Shown: positions 12,701 to 22,300 of the stretch, piece after piece
Layout: every line of letters starts with the position of its first letter
Position numbering within the stretch: position 1 is the stretch's first letter
DNA from: Owenia fusiformis
Lineage: Eukaryota; Annelida; Polychaeta; Sabellida; Oweniidae
Direction of reading: 5' to 3'
Length of the DNA: 60,000 nt
Assembly (NCBI GenBank): GCA_903813345.2
Contig: CAIIXF020000002.1
Location: 35,174,109 to 35,234,108 of the forward strand
Notes under the pieces: generated by a model
What the model was told of the DNA's origin: nothing
Database searches by the model: none
Seen by the model: the letters and a program-made list of their open reading frames with translations, nothing else
Made by a program: the position numbers and the translations under genes

Positions 12701-13052
12701 TTAGTATTTACATAATATGACTTAGTATTTACATAATATGACTTAGTGTTTACATAATTTGACTTAGTATTTACATAATATGACTATAGTGTTTACATAA
12801 TTTGACTTAGTATTTACATAATATGACTATAGTGTTTACATAATTTGACTTAGTATTTACATAATATGACTTAGTGTTTACATAATTTGACTTGGTATTT
12901 ACATAATATGACTTTTTCAATTTTTATTATTTCTAGGCGAAGTTGGTGACTGGAAAAACTGGTTCACGGTTGCTCAAAGTGAAAAGTTTGATGCAGTCTA
13001 TCAAGAGAAAATGAAGGATGTCGATGATATTCCAATACAATTTACAATATAA
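651..13052 (+). CDS. Cytosolic sulfotransferase (SULT family), six exons
   Basis: Predicted to transfer a sulfonate group from PAPS to a hydroxyl or amine acceptor in the cytosol; no signal peptide is seen. Coding exons are 651-732, 1298-1435, 1954-2280, 4351-4448, 11807-11975 and 12937-13052. They sum to 930 nt (309 aa plus stop), close to the roughly 290-300 aa usual for SULTs, and every junction is GT-AG with matching phase (1,1,1,0,1). The 5'-PSB loop is split between exons 2 and 3 and reads SFTRSGNNW (residues 69-77); the usual Lys is Arg72. His123 in NAHLI aligns with the catalytic base. RNPKDVAVS (145-153) is the 3'-phosphate site. [10 protein letters not shown] near residues 270-279 is the C-terminal PAPS and dimer region. 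The substrate cannot be inferred. Introns 2, 4 and 5 are filled by repeats. Family assignment is secure; the start at 651 is the first ATG that splices in frame. Confidence 0.93.
1298..1435 (+). CDS. Sulfotransferase exon 2
   Basis: Follows acceptor TTTAG (AG at 1296-1297). It encodes the region up to the first half of the PAPS-binding loop ([10 protein letters not shown]) and ends in phase 1 before donor GTGAGT at 1436. The last 35 bases of this exon resemble the unit of the minisatellite that follows it. Confidence 0.88.
1404..1876. repeat. 34-bp minisatellite derived from exon 2 end
   Basis: About eleven diverged copies of a 34-bp unit of the form TATTTGGATCAACAGTTTCA + CACGTTCTGGTGAG lie in sulfotransferase intron 2. 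The unit matches the exon 2/intron 2 junction (ATTTGGATTAACAGTTTCAC...TTCCGGTGAG), including the splice donor. It is therefore most simply a tandem expansion of the coding sequence for the PAPS-binding loop. Confidence 0.8.
1954..2280 (+). CDS. Sulfotransferase exon 3
   Basis: Largest coding exon (327 nt). It completes the PAPS loop (GNNWHQEIV) and carries the putative catalytic His123 and the 3'-phosphate-binding stretch RNPKDVAVS. It ends in FLEGK, phase 1, before donor GTAGGG at 2281. The frame stays open to 2339, but the sequence past 2280 loses family similarity, which exon 4 restores. Confidence 0.93.
2281..4350. other. Sulfotransferase intron 3
   Basis: No coding exon seen. It contains a C-run at about 3134-3145 and a mariner-like end (ACTTTTTGGACCACCCTGTA) at about 3534-3553 with no partner end found. 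The rest is unique AT-rich sequence as far as I can see. Confidence 0.5.
4351..4448 (+). CDS. Sulfotransferase exon 4
   Basis: Acceptor ATTTTAG ends at 4350. Joined to exon 3 it reads [15 protein letters not shown] then [19 protein letters not shown], the standard order for this part of SULTs. It ends in phase 0 before donor GTATGT at 4449. Confidence 0.92.
4546..4705. mobile_element. Small MITE, TIR ATCCTACA
   Basis: Begins ATCCTACACT and ends TGTAGGAT. The interior carries the units CCGGAGGATATCG and ATGCGGAGGATATT. The same family is present in opposite orientation at 53340-53624. Confidence 0.5.
4978..5290. repeat. Partial copy of the 36.8-37.9 kb foldback element
   Basis: Reads from GGTCCATGTGCAGTATGGCA to GGTATTGAAAGTTTA and matches 36804-37115 closely with scattered substitutions. 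The right-hand part of the element is missing here. The flank at 4710-4860 resembles 37735-37845, so the pieces may be rearranged. Confidence 0.6.
5297..5347. repeat. Left terminal direct repeat
   Basis: Starts TGAAGCTTCGAGC and ends GGGTTCTTCATAAAATA. Matches the copy at 10188-10239. Similarity stops sharply on both sides. Confidence 0.8.
5800..6400. repeat. Irregular short repeats (ATCCATATCC / TAGTCC / TAATCC)
   Basis: Loosely periodic units of roughly 30 bp built around ATCCATA, ATCCGTAT and TAGTCC. An open frame at 6106-6381 (+) is low-complexity and reads as a by-product of these repeats. Confidence 0.45.
7811..8125. repeat. Four copies of a CAACTTAGATGCAATATCC unit
   Basis: The unit TCAACTTAGATGCAATATCC followed by AAGAA occurs near 7819, 7900, 7986 and 8090. 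Longer shared flanks (CTAGCTAACTTA, CATGACAAGAA) link the last two copies. Spacing is about 80-105 bp. Lies inside the 5.3-10.2 kb element. Confidence 0.75.
8951..9208 (-). CDS. Small acidic ORF in the 5.3-10.2 kb element (85 aa, unknown)
   Basis: Open frame of 85 codons on the same strand as the PBS-like site. The product is hydrophilic and rich in Glu, Asp, Asn and Lys. It has no transmembrane segment or motif I recognise, and ends in a basic tail ([13 protein letters not shown]). It could be a leftover of an element-encoded protein or a chance ORF. I assign no function. Confidence 0.2.
   Translation of the reverse strand: MNMEGKDQCENGCSVVLGAVGENEDEKDENNENFDLIWSDKNVSLHDEKDTDGKITVSPENQNEEKKSSDGLLRRSLASILKCKK
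9905..10155. repeat. Four copies of a GAAGAGAACTAATCT unit
   Basis: GAAGAGAACTAATCTCCACT followed by CTT recurs four to five times with a spacing of about 50-57 bp, just inside the PBS-like site of the 5.3-10.2 kb element. Confidence 0.75.
10188..10239. repeat. Right terminal direct repeat
   Basis: Second copy of the TGAAGCTTCGAGC...TTCATAAAAT repeat, abutting the PBS-like motif TCCCACCGCTGCCACCAA on its left. Confidence 0.8.
10495..10653. mobile_element. 159-bp near-perfect palindrome (foldback MITE)
   Basis: The arm GGAATAAATAATGATAGGCC...GGACAGAATGTC (about 61 bp) is followed, after a loop of about 37 bp that is itself partly palindromic, by its reverse complement with about two mismatches. 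It would form a long stable hairpin in DNA or pre-mRNA. No coding capacity. Confidence 0.85.
10654..11806. other. Rest of sulfotransferase intron 4
   Basis: AT-rich sequence with no exon, repeat array or element ends that I can support. The short open frame at 10632-10874 partly overlaps the palindrome and is not considered real. Confidence 0.4.
11807..11975 (+). CDS. Sulfotransferase exon 5
   Basis: Acceptor ATTTTAG ends at 11806. It encodes [17 protein letters not shown] and onward to GAHGFYRK, matching the SULT segment before the C-terminal RKG motif. It ends in phase 1 before donor GTGATA at 11976. The frame stays open to 12085, but only splicing restores the motif. Confidence 0.92.
12084..12914. 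repeat. 21-bp minisatellite in sulfotransferase intron 5
   Basis: About 39 copies of TGACTTAGTGTTTACATAATA, with variants GTATTT and AATTTG, fill nearly the entire intron. The array ends only about 22 bp before the exon 6 acceptor at 12936. Confidence 0.95.
12937..13052 (+). CDS. Sulfotransferase exon 6 (terminal)
   Basis: Acceptor TTTCTAG ends at 12936, just after a 21-bp minisatellite. It encodes [19 protein letters not shown] and the C-terminal tail, ending at TAA 13050-13052. Confidence 0.93.
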
Positions 13053-13269
13053 ACGAATGCCAGTACTTAGCCCAGAGGATAAAATATATCTAATTCGGTT
13101 TTCCTGCTTTGTTTCAAAAATCACCAATGTTTAGAACGAACACAATTCTTATATTAGTATGATGTCACTAACTATGTTTTCCTTCCTTGTAATTGTTTCC
13201 CTCCCTGGAAGTAATGATCAAAACTACATTCCGTTCTAGCTTTTGGTTCTAGGGAAATATTAGGTTTTC

Positions 13270-13275
13270 AATAAA
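13270..13275 (+). other. Polyadenylation signal, sulfotransferase
   Basis: AATAAA 218 nt after the stop codon, the first canonical hexamer downstream on this strand. Confidence 0.55.
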
Positions 13276-14152
13276 GTCACAGTTGTATATTTAAAATGAC
13301 AGCATAATGTTCATAATGATTCTATTATTTGTGAAAAAGGTGGAGGAGCCCATCAGGGTTTACATTGTATTTGAAAAGACACTTTCTTTTGTATCATATT
13401 CAATTTATCAATACAAAGAACAATGAAACGTAACAAAACAAAAGAAAACGTATTTCTTTACTTTTGTTTGAAGTGACAAAAATGAATAAATTGTATTATT
13501 CAAGAAACTATTATTTCTGTAGCGTTTATATTTTAACACAGCCACTTTTAATAAGGGGTTACATACACCAATCCCCAAGGACGCACTCCTATTAGTGCAT
13601 ATTTTTCATTTCTTAAGCATCATTGATATATTTTATTTTTGTATATGACAAACATAAAAATAAGAATAATAAATCAGTTTAAGGAAGATTTACGAATATT
13701 AGCAAAAGGTGGGTACCTCGGGGGCAAAATACTGAGCTGTTTTCATACAATTTTTGATAAGATTTTGTTTTGACTGGTAATTGAAATATTAGATTTAAGG
13801 GTTTTTATTATCATAACAATTAGTACATCTTTTACAAACTCAGCTAGCCAATGCATTATTGGCCCTGTTAGTTAATTGTAAATATAAGTAAAATATAGAA
13901 GTTGCAATGAAAATTTATTTGTCAACTCAGACAGGAATACTACTCACTTAAAGTCGAGACAATAAATTGGAGAAAACGTGCAGTCGTTTCAATAATTCTC
14001 TGATTTGTCAGACCTGATAAAGAAGATTCACCATACAACATTAAATCCACCTTACCTTGCTCATGTTGCTGTCTGAGTTGACCAAATAAAGTAAGTCAAA
14101 GGATGGCAGTTCCATAAGTTCCTCCCAAAACAAATTACGTTGATAAATGAAT
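13276..14152. other. Intergenic, sulfotransferase to gene A
   Basis: AT-rich. No gene, repeat array or element ends recognised. Confidence 0.4.
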
Positions 14153-14322
14153 ACACTCTACTATACCTTGCATTTGGTGTTCATGAGCAACCCATTTGGC
14201 TCATTAGTAATGATAATGTATTTGTTTTTATTTGTCTATTCCTTATTAATGATTTATCGTTTGAATGTTAGATGTTACTAAGGCACTTTCAAAAATATAC
14301 TAAACAATACAATTAGACCAAC
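14153..14322. repeat. About 170-bp repeat, left inverted copy
   Basis: CTACTATACCTTGCATTTGG...ACAATTAGAC. It is the reverse complement, with scattered differences, of 16719-16893. Either two insertions of the same small element or the long TIRs of one element spanning 14153-16893. Confidence 0.65.
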
Positions 14323-14730
14323 AAAGTACAAGAGTGGGTTATAGCACTACAACATCTGGCAAAGCATTGCGTGCCGGTGTAAAAGAAATTGTGGTCCACT
14401 GGGGATTATGATCCCCTTTCCTTACGGGCCTTACTGGCCCTGACTGTGAATGAATAATAAGGAAAATAATTGTAATTAGGTCACCATATAACTCAATAGA
14501 GAGTAGGACCAAAATTTGATAGGACCACCTACCCTTTTACACCTGTCTTAGTATCAGGAGGGTTAATCTCTTTGAGACTATTCAAAATGGTAAATAAACT
14601 GATGTTCTATTAATAAAATCCATTACAAGAGAATATGATTTGTGTCATATTTCTATTCAAATAAGATTCACTGTAAATAACAAATAAGAGCATCTTGAAA
14701 TTATTTCGGTTAAAATGTTTGTTTTTTTAC

Positions 14731-15670
14731 TATGAGGTAAGTGTGTTAAGAAGTAGGTATAATTAGTTCAGCTTCAGTGCACTGTATGTAGCGGGCCATG
14801 TGCAGTTTAAAATGTGATTTATTTTGTATTGATTATGAGGTAAGTGTGTTGAGAAGTGAGTAGGTGTAATAAGTCCAGCTTCAGTGCACTGTATGTAGCA
14901 GGCCAGGCGCAGTTTAAGATGTGATTTATTTTGTATTGATTATGAGGTAAGTGTGTTGAGAAGTGAGTAGATGTAATAAGTCCAGCTTCAGTGCACTGTA
15001 TGTAGCAGGCCAGGTGCAGTTCAAAATGTGATTTATTTTGTATTGACTATGAGGTAAGTGTGTTGAGAAGTGAGTAGGTGTAATTAGTTCAGCTTCAGTG
15101 CACTGTATGTAGCAGGCCATGTGCAGTTTAAAATGTGATTTATTTTGTATTGATTATGAGGTAAGTGTGTTGAGAAGTGAGTAGGTGTAATAAGTCCAGC
15201 TTCAGTGCACTGTATGTAGCAGGCCAGGCGCAGTTTAAGATGTGATTTATTTTGTATTGATTATGAGGTAAGTGTGTTGAGAAGTGAGTAGGTGTAATAA
15301 GTCCAGCTTCAGTGCACTGTATGTAGCAGGCCAGGTGCAGTTCAAAATGTGATTTATTTTGTATTGACTATGAGGTAAGTGTGTTGAGAAGTGAGTAGGT
15401 GTAATTAGTCCAGCTTCAGTGCACTGTATGTAGCAGGCCAGGTGCAGTTTAAAATGTGATTTATTTTGTATTGATTATGAGGTGTGTTGAGAAGTGAGTA
15501 GGTGTAATTAGTCCAGTTTCAGTGCACTGTATGTAGCAGGCCAGGTGCAGTTCAAAATGTGATTTATTTTGTATTGACTATGAGGTAAGTGTGTTGAGAA
15601 GTGAGTAGGTGTAATTAGTTCAGCTTCAGTGCACTGTATGTAGCAGGCCAGGTGCAGTTCAAAATGTGAT
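14731..15670. repeat. 107-bp satellite-like tandem array
   Basis: Nearly nine copies of a 107-bp unit (TATGAGGTAAGTGTGTTGAG...TTTATTTTGTATTGA), mostly over 90% identical. One copy has a short deletion near 15480. Lies between the convergent 3' ends of the sulfotransferase and gene A. Confidence 0.95.
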
Positions 15671-16159
15671 ATATTTTGTGTTTACTATTGAACTATTGAA
15701 TGGCTGAATAGAGTGTAATTAGTTCAGATTTATTGCACTGATGTGACAGTCAATCGTCTTTTGTGTAGCACTGGTTTGGGATATTTTGCCAAGTGTCATT
15801 TCTTTAATAACAAAAGAAAAAATGCACTCTTCTTTGTTACAACTGTTTATTCTTTAAAATAAACTACTTTCCATTCTATTGTGTTGCTACCTAAGTATGG
15901 TTTAACTAAATATAAAAAGCCTGTTTCACAGAACACCAATATTACATGCACTCAGAGTTTGTCCTACAATAAGTTGTGTATTGAAGACTGTTCATTGACG
16001 TGTGTGCGTCGTATTTTAGAGACAACAGTCTGAACACAGCACGTTTACGATTTCTAAAATGGATAGGGTATTTTACAATTACAAAACTGAAATTCAGTTT
16101 ACTATCCCAAATCTGATAAAAGAGAGACACATTCAGTTTTAAGGATTCGTGTTCTAATT

Positions 16160-16165
16160 TTTATT
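16160..16165 (-). other. Polyadenylation signal, gene A
   Basis: AATAAA on the minus strand, 72 nt after the gene A stop codon. Confidence 0.6.
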
Positions 16166-16236
16166 TAACGTCTATGACGTTACATATGATTCCAGTTGGA
16201 TTGTAGATGAACAAAATCGAATCGAATCAGTTGTTA

Positions 16237-16371
16237 CTATGGAAATGTGCGTTTTATCCATGTATACATTTCCTCTTTGTAAGGGTAGTAGTACTGTTGG
16301 TGGTATTTCATCCAGCAACAATCGCATGAAAACTCGTATATCTTGCCAAAACAAGAGTCCAATAAGATGAC
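16237..16371 (-). CDS. Gene A exon 5 (PLAT end and tail)
   Basis: Acceptor TCTGTTTTAG. Encodes VILLDSCFGKIYEFSCDCCW and a Tyr-rich tail ending IKRTFP, stop TAG at 16239-16237. Aligns with gene B exon 5 (VVLLNTCTGKICEFNC). Confidence 0.88.
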   Translation of the reverse strand, partial: VILLDSCFGKIYEFSCDCCWMKYHQQYYYPYKEEMYTWIKRTFP

Positions 16372-19300
16372 CTAAAACAGACATACATTGCATAAGAGAA
16401 TATATACTGTGCAACTTAGTCTAGTTATAGTTGTGACCGTCAGAATTTGCACGAGATGCTGGCATCGATGGTTAATTTTAGGAAACAACGCCTCAATGAA
16501 GGGAGAGGTCATTCCACAATAAATTGTGCATTAGGCTTAAATTGTTTTCACACATTGCAAAATATTTTTTACAATATCGATATCACTAAAAATATATGAA
16601 ATGACCTAAAAGAATATATTTTCAAGTAAACTTTTTGCAAGGGTCAATTTATCACTTCTGTTTTTGTCAGTCCGTATCATCACACTACTATACCTAACAC
16701 CTAGAAATGCATAAGATACTTTGTTTGTCTAATTGAATTGTTTAATATATTTTTGAAAGTGCCTTACTAGCATCTAATTTTCAACCGATAAACCATTCAT
16801 AAGGAACAGACAAATAAAAACAAATACATAATCATTACTAATAAGCCAAATGGGTTGCTCATGAACACCTAATGCAAGGTATAGTAGTGTGATCATGGGT
16901 TGTCACCATGAAAACAATATTAGACATTAGACTCAAATGTGAACTTATCAGCTTATCGGTTTAGAAAGTGTCAATAAAATCTAGAATGAGTGACCTTGGG
17001 TGAATTGTTGGTTATATAATAAATTGATACAAGGCATTAACATGACAAAATGTCACCACCTAGTTGCTGACAATATTATTAGTTCAAACTTAAGTCAGAT
17101 TTGAATTTCTGAGAACTTGTAAAGTCAAATTTGAACTTCTGAAAAGATGTAGATGATTTTGAAAAAAAAAATTGGTCAATTTGAAGCAAGATGAAAACAG
17201 ACCTTTTTGACCTTTTTTGACCTTGAGAAGGTCATTAAAGGTCAAATGTCAAATCTAAAGTCAGATTTGAATTTCTGAGAACATGTAGATGATTTTGAAA
17301 AAAAAATTAGTCAATTTGAAGCAAGTTGAAAAAAGACCTTTTTGACCTTTTTTGACTTTGAGAAGGTCATTGAAGGTCAAATGTCAAATCCTAAGTCAAA
17401 TCTAAAGTCAGATTTGAATTTCTGAGAACATGTAGATGATTTTGAAAAAAAATTTAGTCAATTTGAAGCAAGGTGAAAAAATACCTTTTTGACCTTTTTT
17501 GACATTGAGAAGGTCATTGAAGGTCAAATGTCAAATCTAAAGTCAGATTTGAATTTCTGAGAACATGTAGATGATTTTGAAAAAAATTTAGTCAATTTGA
17601 AGCAAGTTGAAAAAAGACCTTTTTGACCTTTTTTGACTTTGAGAAGGTCATTGAAGGTCAAATGTCAAATCTTAAGTCAAATCTAAAGTCAGATTTGAAT
17701 TTCTGAGAACACGTAGATGATTTTGAAATTTTTTTTTAGTCAATTTGAAGCAAGTTGAAAACAGACCTTTTTGACCTTTTTTGACCTTGAGAAGGTCATT
17801 AAAGGTCAAATGTCAAATCTAAAGTCAGATTTGAATTTCTGAGAACATGTAGATGATTTTGAAAAAAAAATTAGTCAATTTGAAGCAAGTTGAAAAAAGA
17901 CCTTTTTGACCTTTTTTGACCTTGAGAAGGTCATTGAAGGTCAAATGTCAAATCTAAAGTCAAATCTAAAGTCATATTTGAATTTCTGAGAACATGTAGA
18001 TGATTTTGAAAAAAAATTTAGTCAATTTGAAGCAAGATGAAAAAATACCTTTTTGACCTTTTTTGACATTGAGAAGGTCATTGAAGGTCAAATGTCAAAT
18101 CTAAAGTCAGATTTGAATTTCTGAGAACATGTAGATGATTTTGAAAAAATAATTTAGTCAATTTGAAGCAAGTTGAAAACAGACCTTTTTGACCTTTTTT
18201 GACCTTGAGAAGGTCATTGAAGGTCAAATGTCAAATCTAAAGTCAGATTTGAATTTCTGAGAACATGTAGATGATTTTGAAAAAAAAATTAGTCAATTTG
18301 AAGCAAGTTGAAAAAAGACCTTTTTGACCTTTTTTGACTTTGAGAAGGTCATTGAAGGTCAAATGTCAAATCTTAAGTCAAATCTAAAGTCAGATTTGAA
18401 TTTCTGAGAACACATAGATGATTTTGAAAAAAATGTTTAGTCAATTTGAAGCAAGTTGAAAACAGACCTTTTTGACCTTGAGAAGGTCATTGAAGGTCAA
18501 ATGTCAAATCTTAAGTCAAATCTTAAGTCAGATTTGAATTTCTGAGAACACGTAGATGATTTTGAAAAAAAAATTTAGTCAATTTGAAGCAAGTTGAAAA
18601 CAGACCTTTTTGACCTTGTTTGACCTTGAGAAGGTCATTGAAGGTCAAATGTCAAATCTAAAGTCAGATTTGAAGGTCAAATGTCAAATCTAAAGTCAGA
18701 TTTGAATTTCTGAGAACATGTAGATGATTTTGAAAAAAAATTTAGTCAATGTGGAGCAAGTTGAAAAAAGACCTTTTTGACCTTGAGAAGGTCATTGAAG
18801 GTCAAATGTCAAATCTAAAGTCAGATTTGAATTTCTGAGAACATGTAGATGATTTAGAAAAAAATTGAAGTCAGTCTAAACAGTATTTGTTAAGTTATAG
18901 GAAGTTGTAAGAAATTGTTACAGACGCCGGACGCCAACCGCCGGACGCCAACCGCCGTCGCAAAAAACGGAGACCATAACAATATGTCACCACTTTTGGT
19001 GGTGACATAATAACAGCTTAATGTTTCTATTTACGGTTTTAATCTGCCAGTTGTCTATTGGCCACCTATTTCTGGGTCGTTCGTTAGAGATTTTTATCCA
19101 TGTAGGTGGCAATGGGATATATTTTCGCAGAATCACACCGTAAGCATCCCATCTGAAATAGTACATAGAGTAGTGTGTTTATTCATACTGATAGAGTGCA
19201 GATATATAATGGCAATAGTGTTTTTATTATTGCTAAATACACAGTTGTAGGGTATGTATGGTATGTATTTCCAATACGTTTGTTGTTGAGATGCTTAATG

Positions 19301-22300
19301 GTGTAAAATCTAATTAAGATTCTAGAAATAAGATTTTTGATTAATTCATCATTGTAATTACTTTCTTTCTGAAAACTCCCGGAAAAATACAAGAATACTG
19401 CACAATGTTAATACCATTTCTACTTACGAGCCACGTTTCTTGTCGTTGGCCTTATTCAAAGGGAACTTAAGATCTTTATATACACCATTTGTTGGTTCCC
19501 AAAATTTAATTCCATATACGTCATTCGATGCAGCATAAGTATGCGTACACGTCTTAACCATAACCCAATATCCGCATGGAGCACTGAGACCAAATGATGC
19601 CATAGCGGTCGACTTCCCACCCGTGCCTGACATACTTAAGCTAAATCCACGGCCTTTGTCATTACTTTCTCTCTCGCCGGCTTGAGCTAAGCACACAAAG
19701 TGATACCATTAATATATGCATATGTTACAAGCAAGAAGTAATCACCTATAATTTTGGGGAAAATACGTACACGTAGACCCGCGAATTTCAATACATGATT
19801 TATCGGTTAATACCTGAATATCCGCAGATTTTTCTGATCCTTATTCAAAATCGCAAATCGTGATATGCAAATGAGGTCAATGGACACAATAAATGATTTG
19901 GTATATGCAGAACGATCGTCAACCCTTTGCAACGATAGGCTTCATATGGAGCCTTATTACTCAGGACGATAGGCTCGGCCTTTGGGGGGGGGGGGGTGTA
20001 TAGGGATATTGTATATCGTATAAGAGGGTGAAAATTTATTGTATATTGTATAAGAGGTGTAAAAAATATGGTATATGGTATAAGAGAAAATATATGGTAT
20101 ATGATATCAAGAAGGCACCTGTAGGTTAAATATATGTTAAAGAAGCCTAATTATGAAGAAATTGTTGCTTAAAATTCCCCATTGTGCTGACTGTAACCAT
20201 GTTGGAAAAACATGGAAAAGTAGTCTCTCTAATTGGTTCCACATTCAAGGTCGATAAATACGTTTTCAAAAAATCACTCTTAAACTAAGAGTTTTGTGCC
20301 CTTTTCATTCAAATTTTCACAGGAGGTGTTAAATACAGTATCGAATAAGAATGTAAAATGCAATTGACTCTTCTCAACTTTGATGAAAAATATGATCACA
20401 ATGGCTACTCTTGTTTCGGGGTATGTTGGATAAATCATTAAAGTATTTGAGTACAAAGTGTTCGTACAGCGTATGTTTTAATACAAGCATCACTAGAATG
20501 CTAATATGGCATACGGTGTTTATTTGGTCATAATACTAATCAAGGAAAAGACCATGGAAGGTATCGCAACAGATTTCATACTGTCATATGTTGGATTTCA
20601 GCTATTTATTGGGAATTTGAACAGGTGCATATTTTAGGCTAATGTTACTCGAGTCTCTAGCCAATTCTTGGCTAGAAATAACACCGTAGACTATTGGAAA
20701 ATTTCTAGTTGGGGTTCAATAAATTTAAGTAATATTCTAAAAACCGTAATGTGAATATTTCATGAATTGAAATGGAACTGGCTAGGCTCCTTGATGAGAT
20801 ATTGCATGATTTCGTAAGCATTTCGTCTAAAATTAAAACAAATGCCTCCAAGAAAAATGGTGGTATTCGAAAACTCGACGAAATTTTGTTAACGTTTGAC
20901 ATTAGTAACTGGTTGTAAATTCTAAGTTACTGAAGATCTGAACTAATTCATTGATCACTTCATGCATGTTTTGGAATTTTTGGTGATGTAATAAGACTAA
21001 AACTCGAATTGTGAATTGCGAAATCATTCGTGAAACAAGTGATATGACCTTTATGGAATTTTGCTTAATTTTGGCACACTTTTGTTTGACTTTAGGCTGC
21101 CTTATCTGAAACCGGAAGTGTCTCTGTTTCAAATGTTCAAACAGTCAAGTCTCATTTTGCCTCTATTTCAAACTCTAGTTTCCAGACTCGAGTCCAATCA
21201 AAAATGAATCATCTACTGTACATGGAAGTTTGTTAAGTCCTTTGTTTCCGAAACTGTTTTCAATACTTCATATTTTCCAGGTGACTGTTTCACAAAATTA
21301 TTGTGCATTGTGAATCTTCACTATCTACCTGATAGTGTTATGTGTACTTATTTTCCTCAGCAAACTTTATTTTCATAGAACACATGATACATCTTTTATT
21401 CCATATTCGCAATTTTGCATCAATTATGTTTCAAGGATTTTTTCCCTGGCTCACTTTGAAGGATCACATTGACATTAAAATAAGTCATATGGAAAAGTAA
21501 GTCATAAGAAAAAGGTACACTGAGTTCCACCCATTCCAATGATGCAAGTTTTGTGCTAATTTTGAATATCTTTATAGTACTTTTACAGGTAATGGCTTTA
21601 GCCAATTGCAGAAATGTTAAGTTAGTGTTTTGGTCAAAGCACGGGCTTTCAAGTTTTCAAGAAAGCTCATGGTAAAAGTATGTTGTGAAATCACTAAAGA
21701 GAAGTCATGAATCTTATACCATAAATATGTTTAAATCAACTTGCTTGTACCCGATTGGTGTCTTATTCATAATGTAATAAATGGAATCATTGTGGTCTGT
21801 ATGTGCAGTCTATTTACCTTATAGTAATACATTTACTGTAATACATGTATATGGATTCTTTCCTAATATTATTTCCTTATGAATATCTAAACTTTAATCA
21901 ACAGCAGTTTCAAAATTATCGTTTATTGTATTTCACCTGAACTTTTGTAAAATATCGTACATTGTATATGGTATAAAAGGGGTAAAAAATATTGTATATG
22001 GTATAAGAGAGCTGCAAAATATTGTATATGGATTTCCAAGACCCCCTATACACCCCCCCCCCCCCTTTGGCGCCATTATTTCAATTATCTACATCAATAA
22101 AATGATCTCCATTCAGTAGTTTTACACCAAATTTTAGACAAGATGTTGAAATATGATAATTCTATTAGAAAGTATATTTCAGTTTTTCTCCTAAAAACTT
22201 TTCCGTCACCAGGTCAATATTTTCCTCTTATATGAATGTCAAGAAAGTGTTAAACAAACAAAATGAATGGAGGGAGGAGAGTTATACGATTTCTGCAAGA

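Noticed and set aside
17051-19009. CRISPR array
   Set aside because: The repeats are contiguous and 130-150 bp long without unique spacers, in a eukaryotic intron; it is a tandem satellite core.
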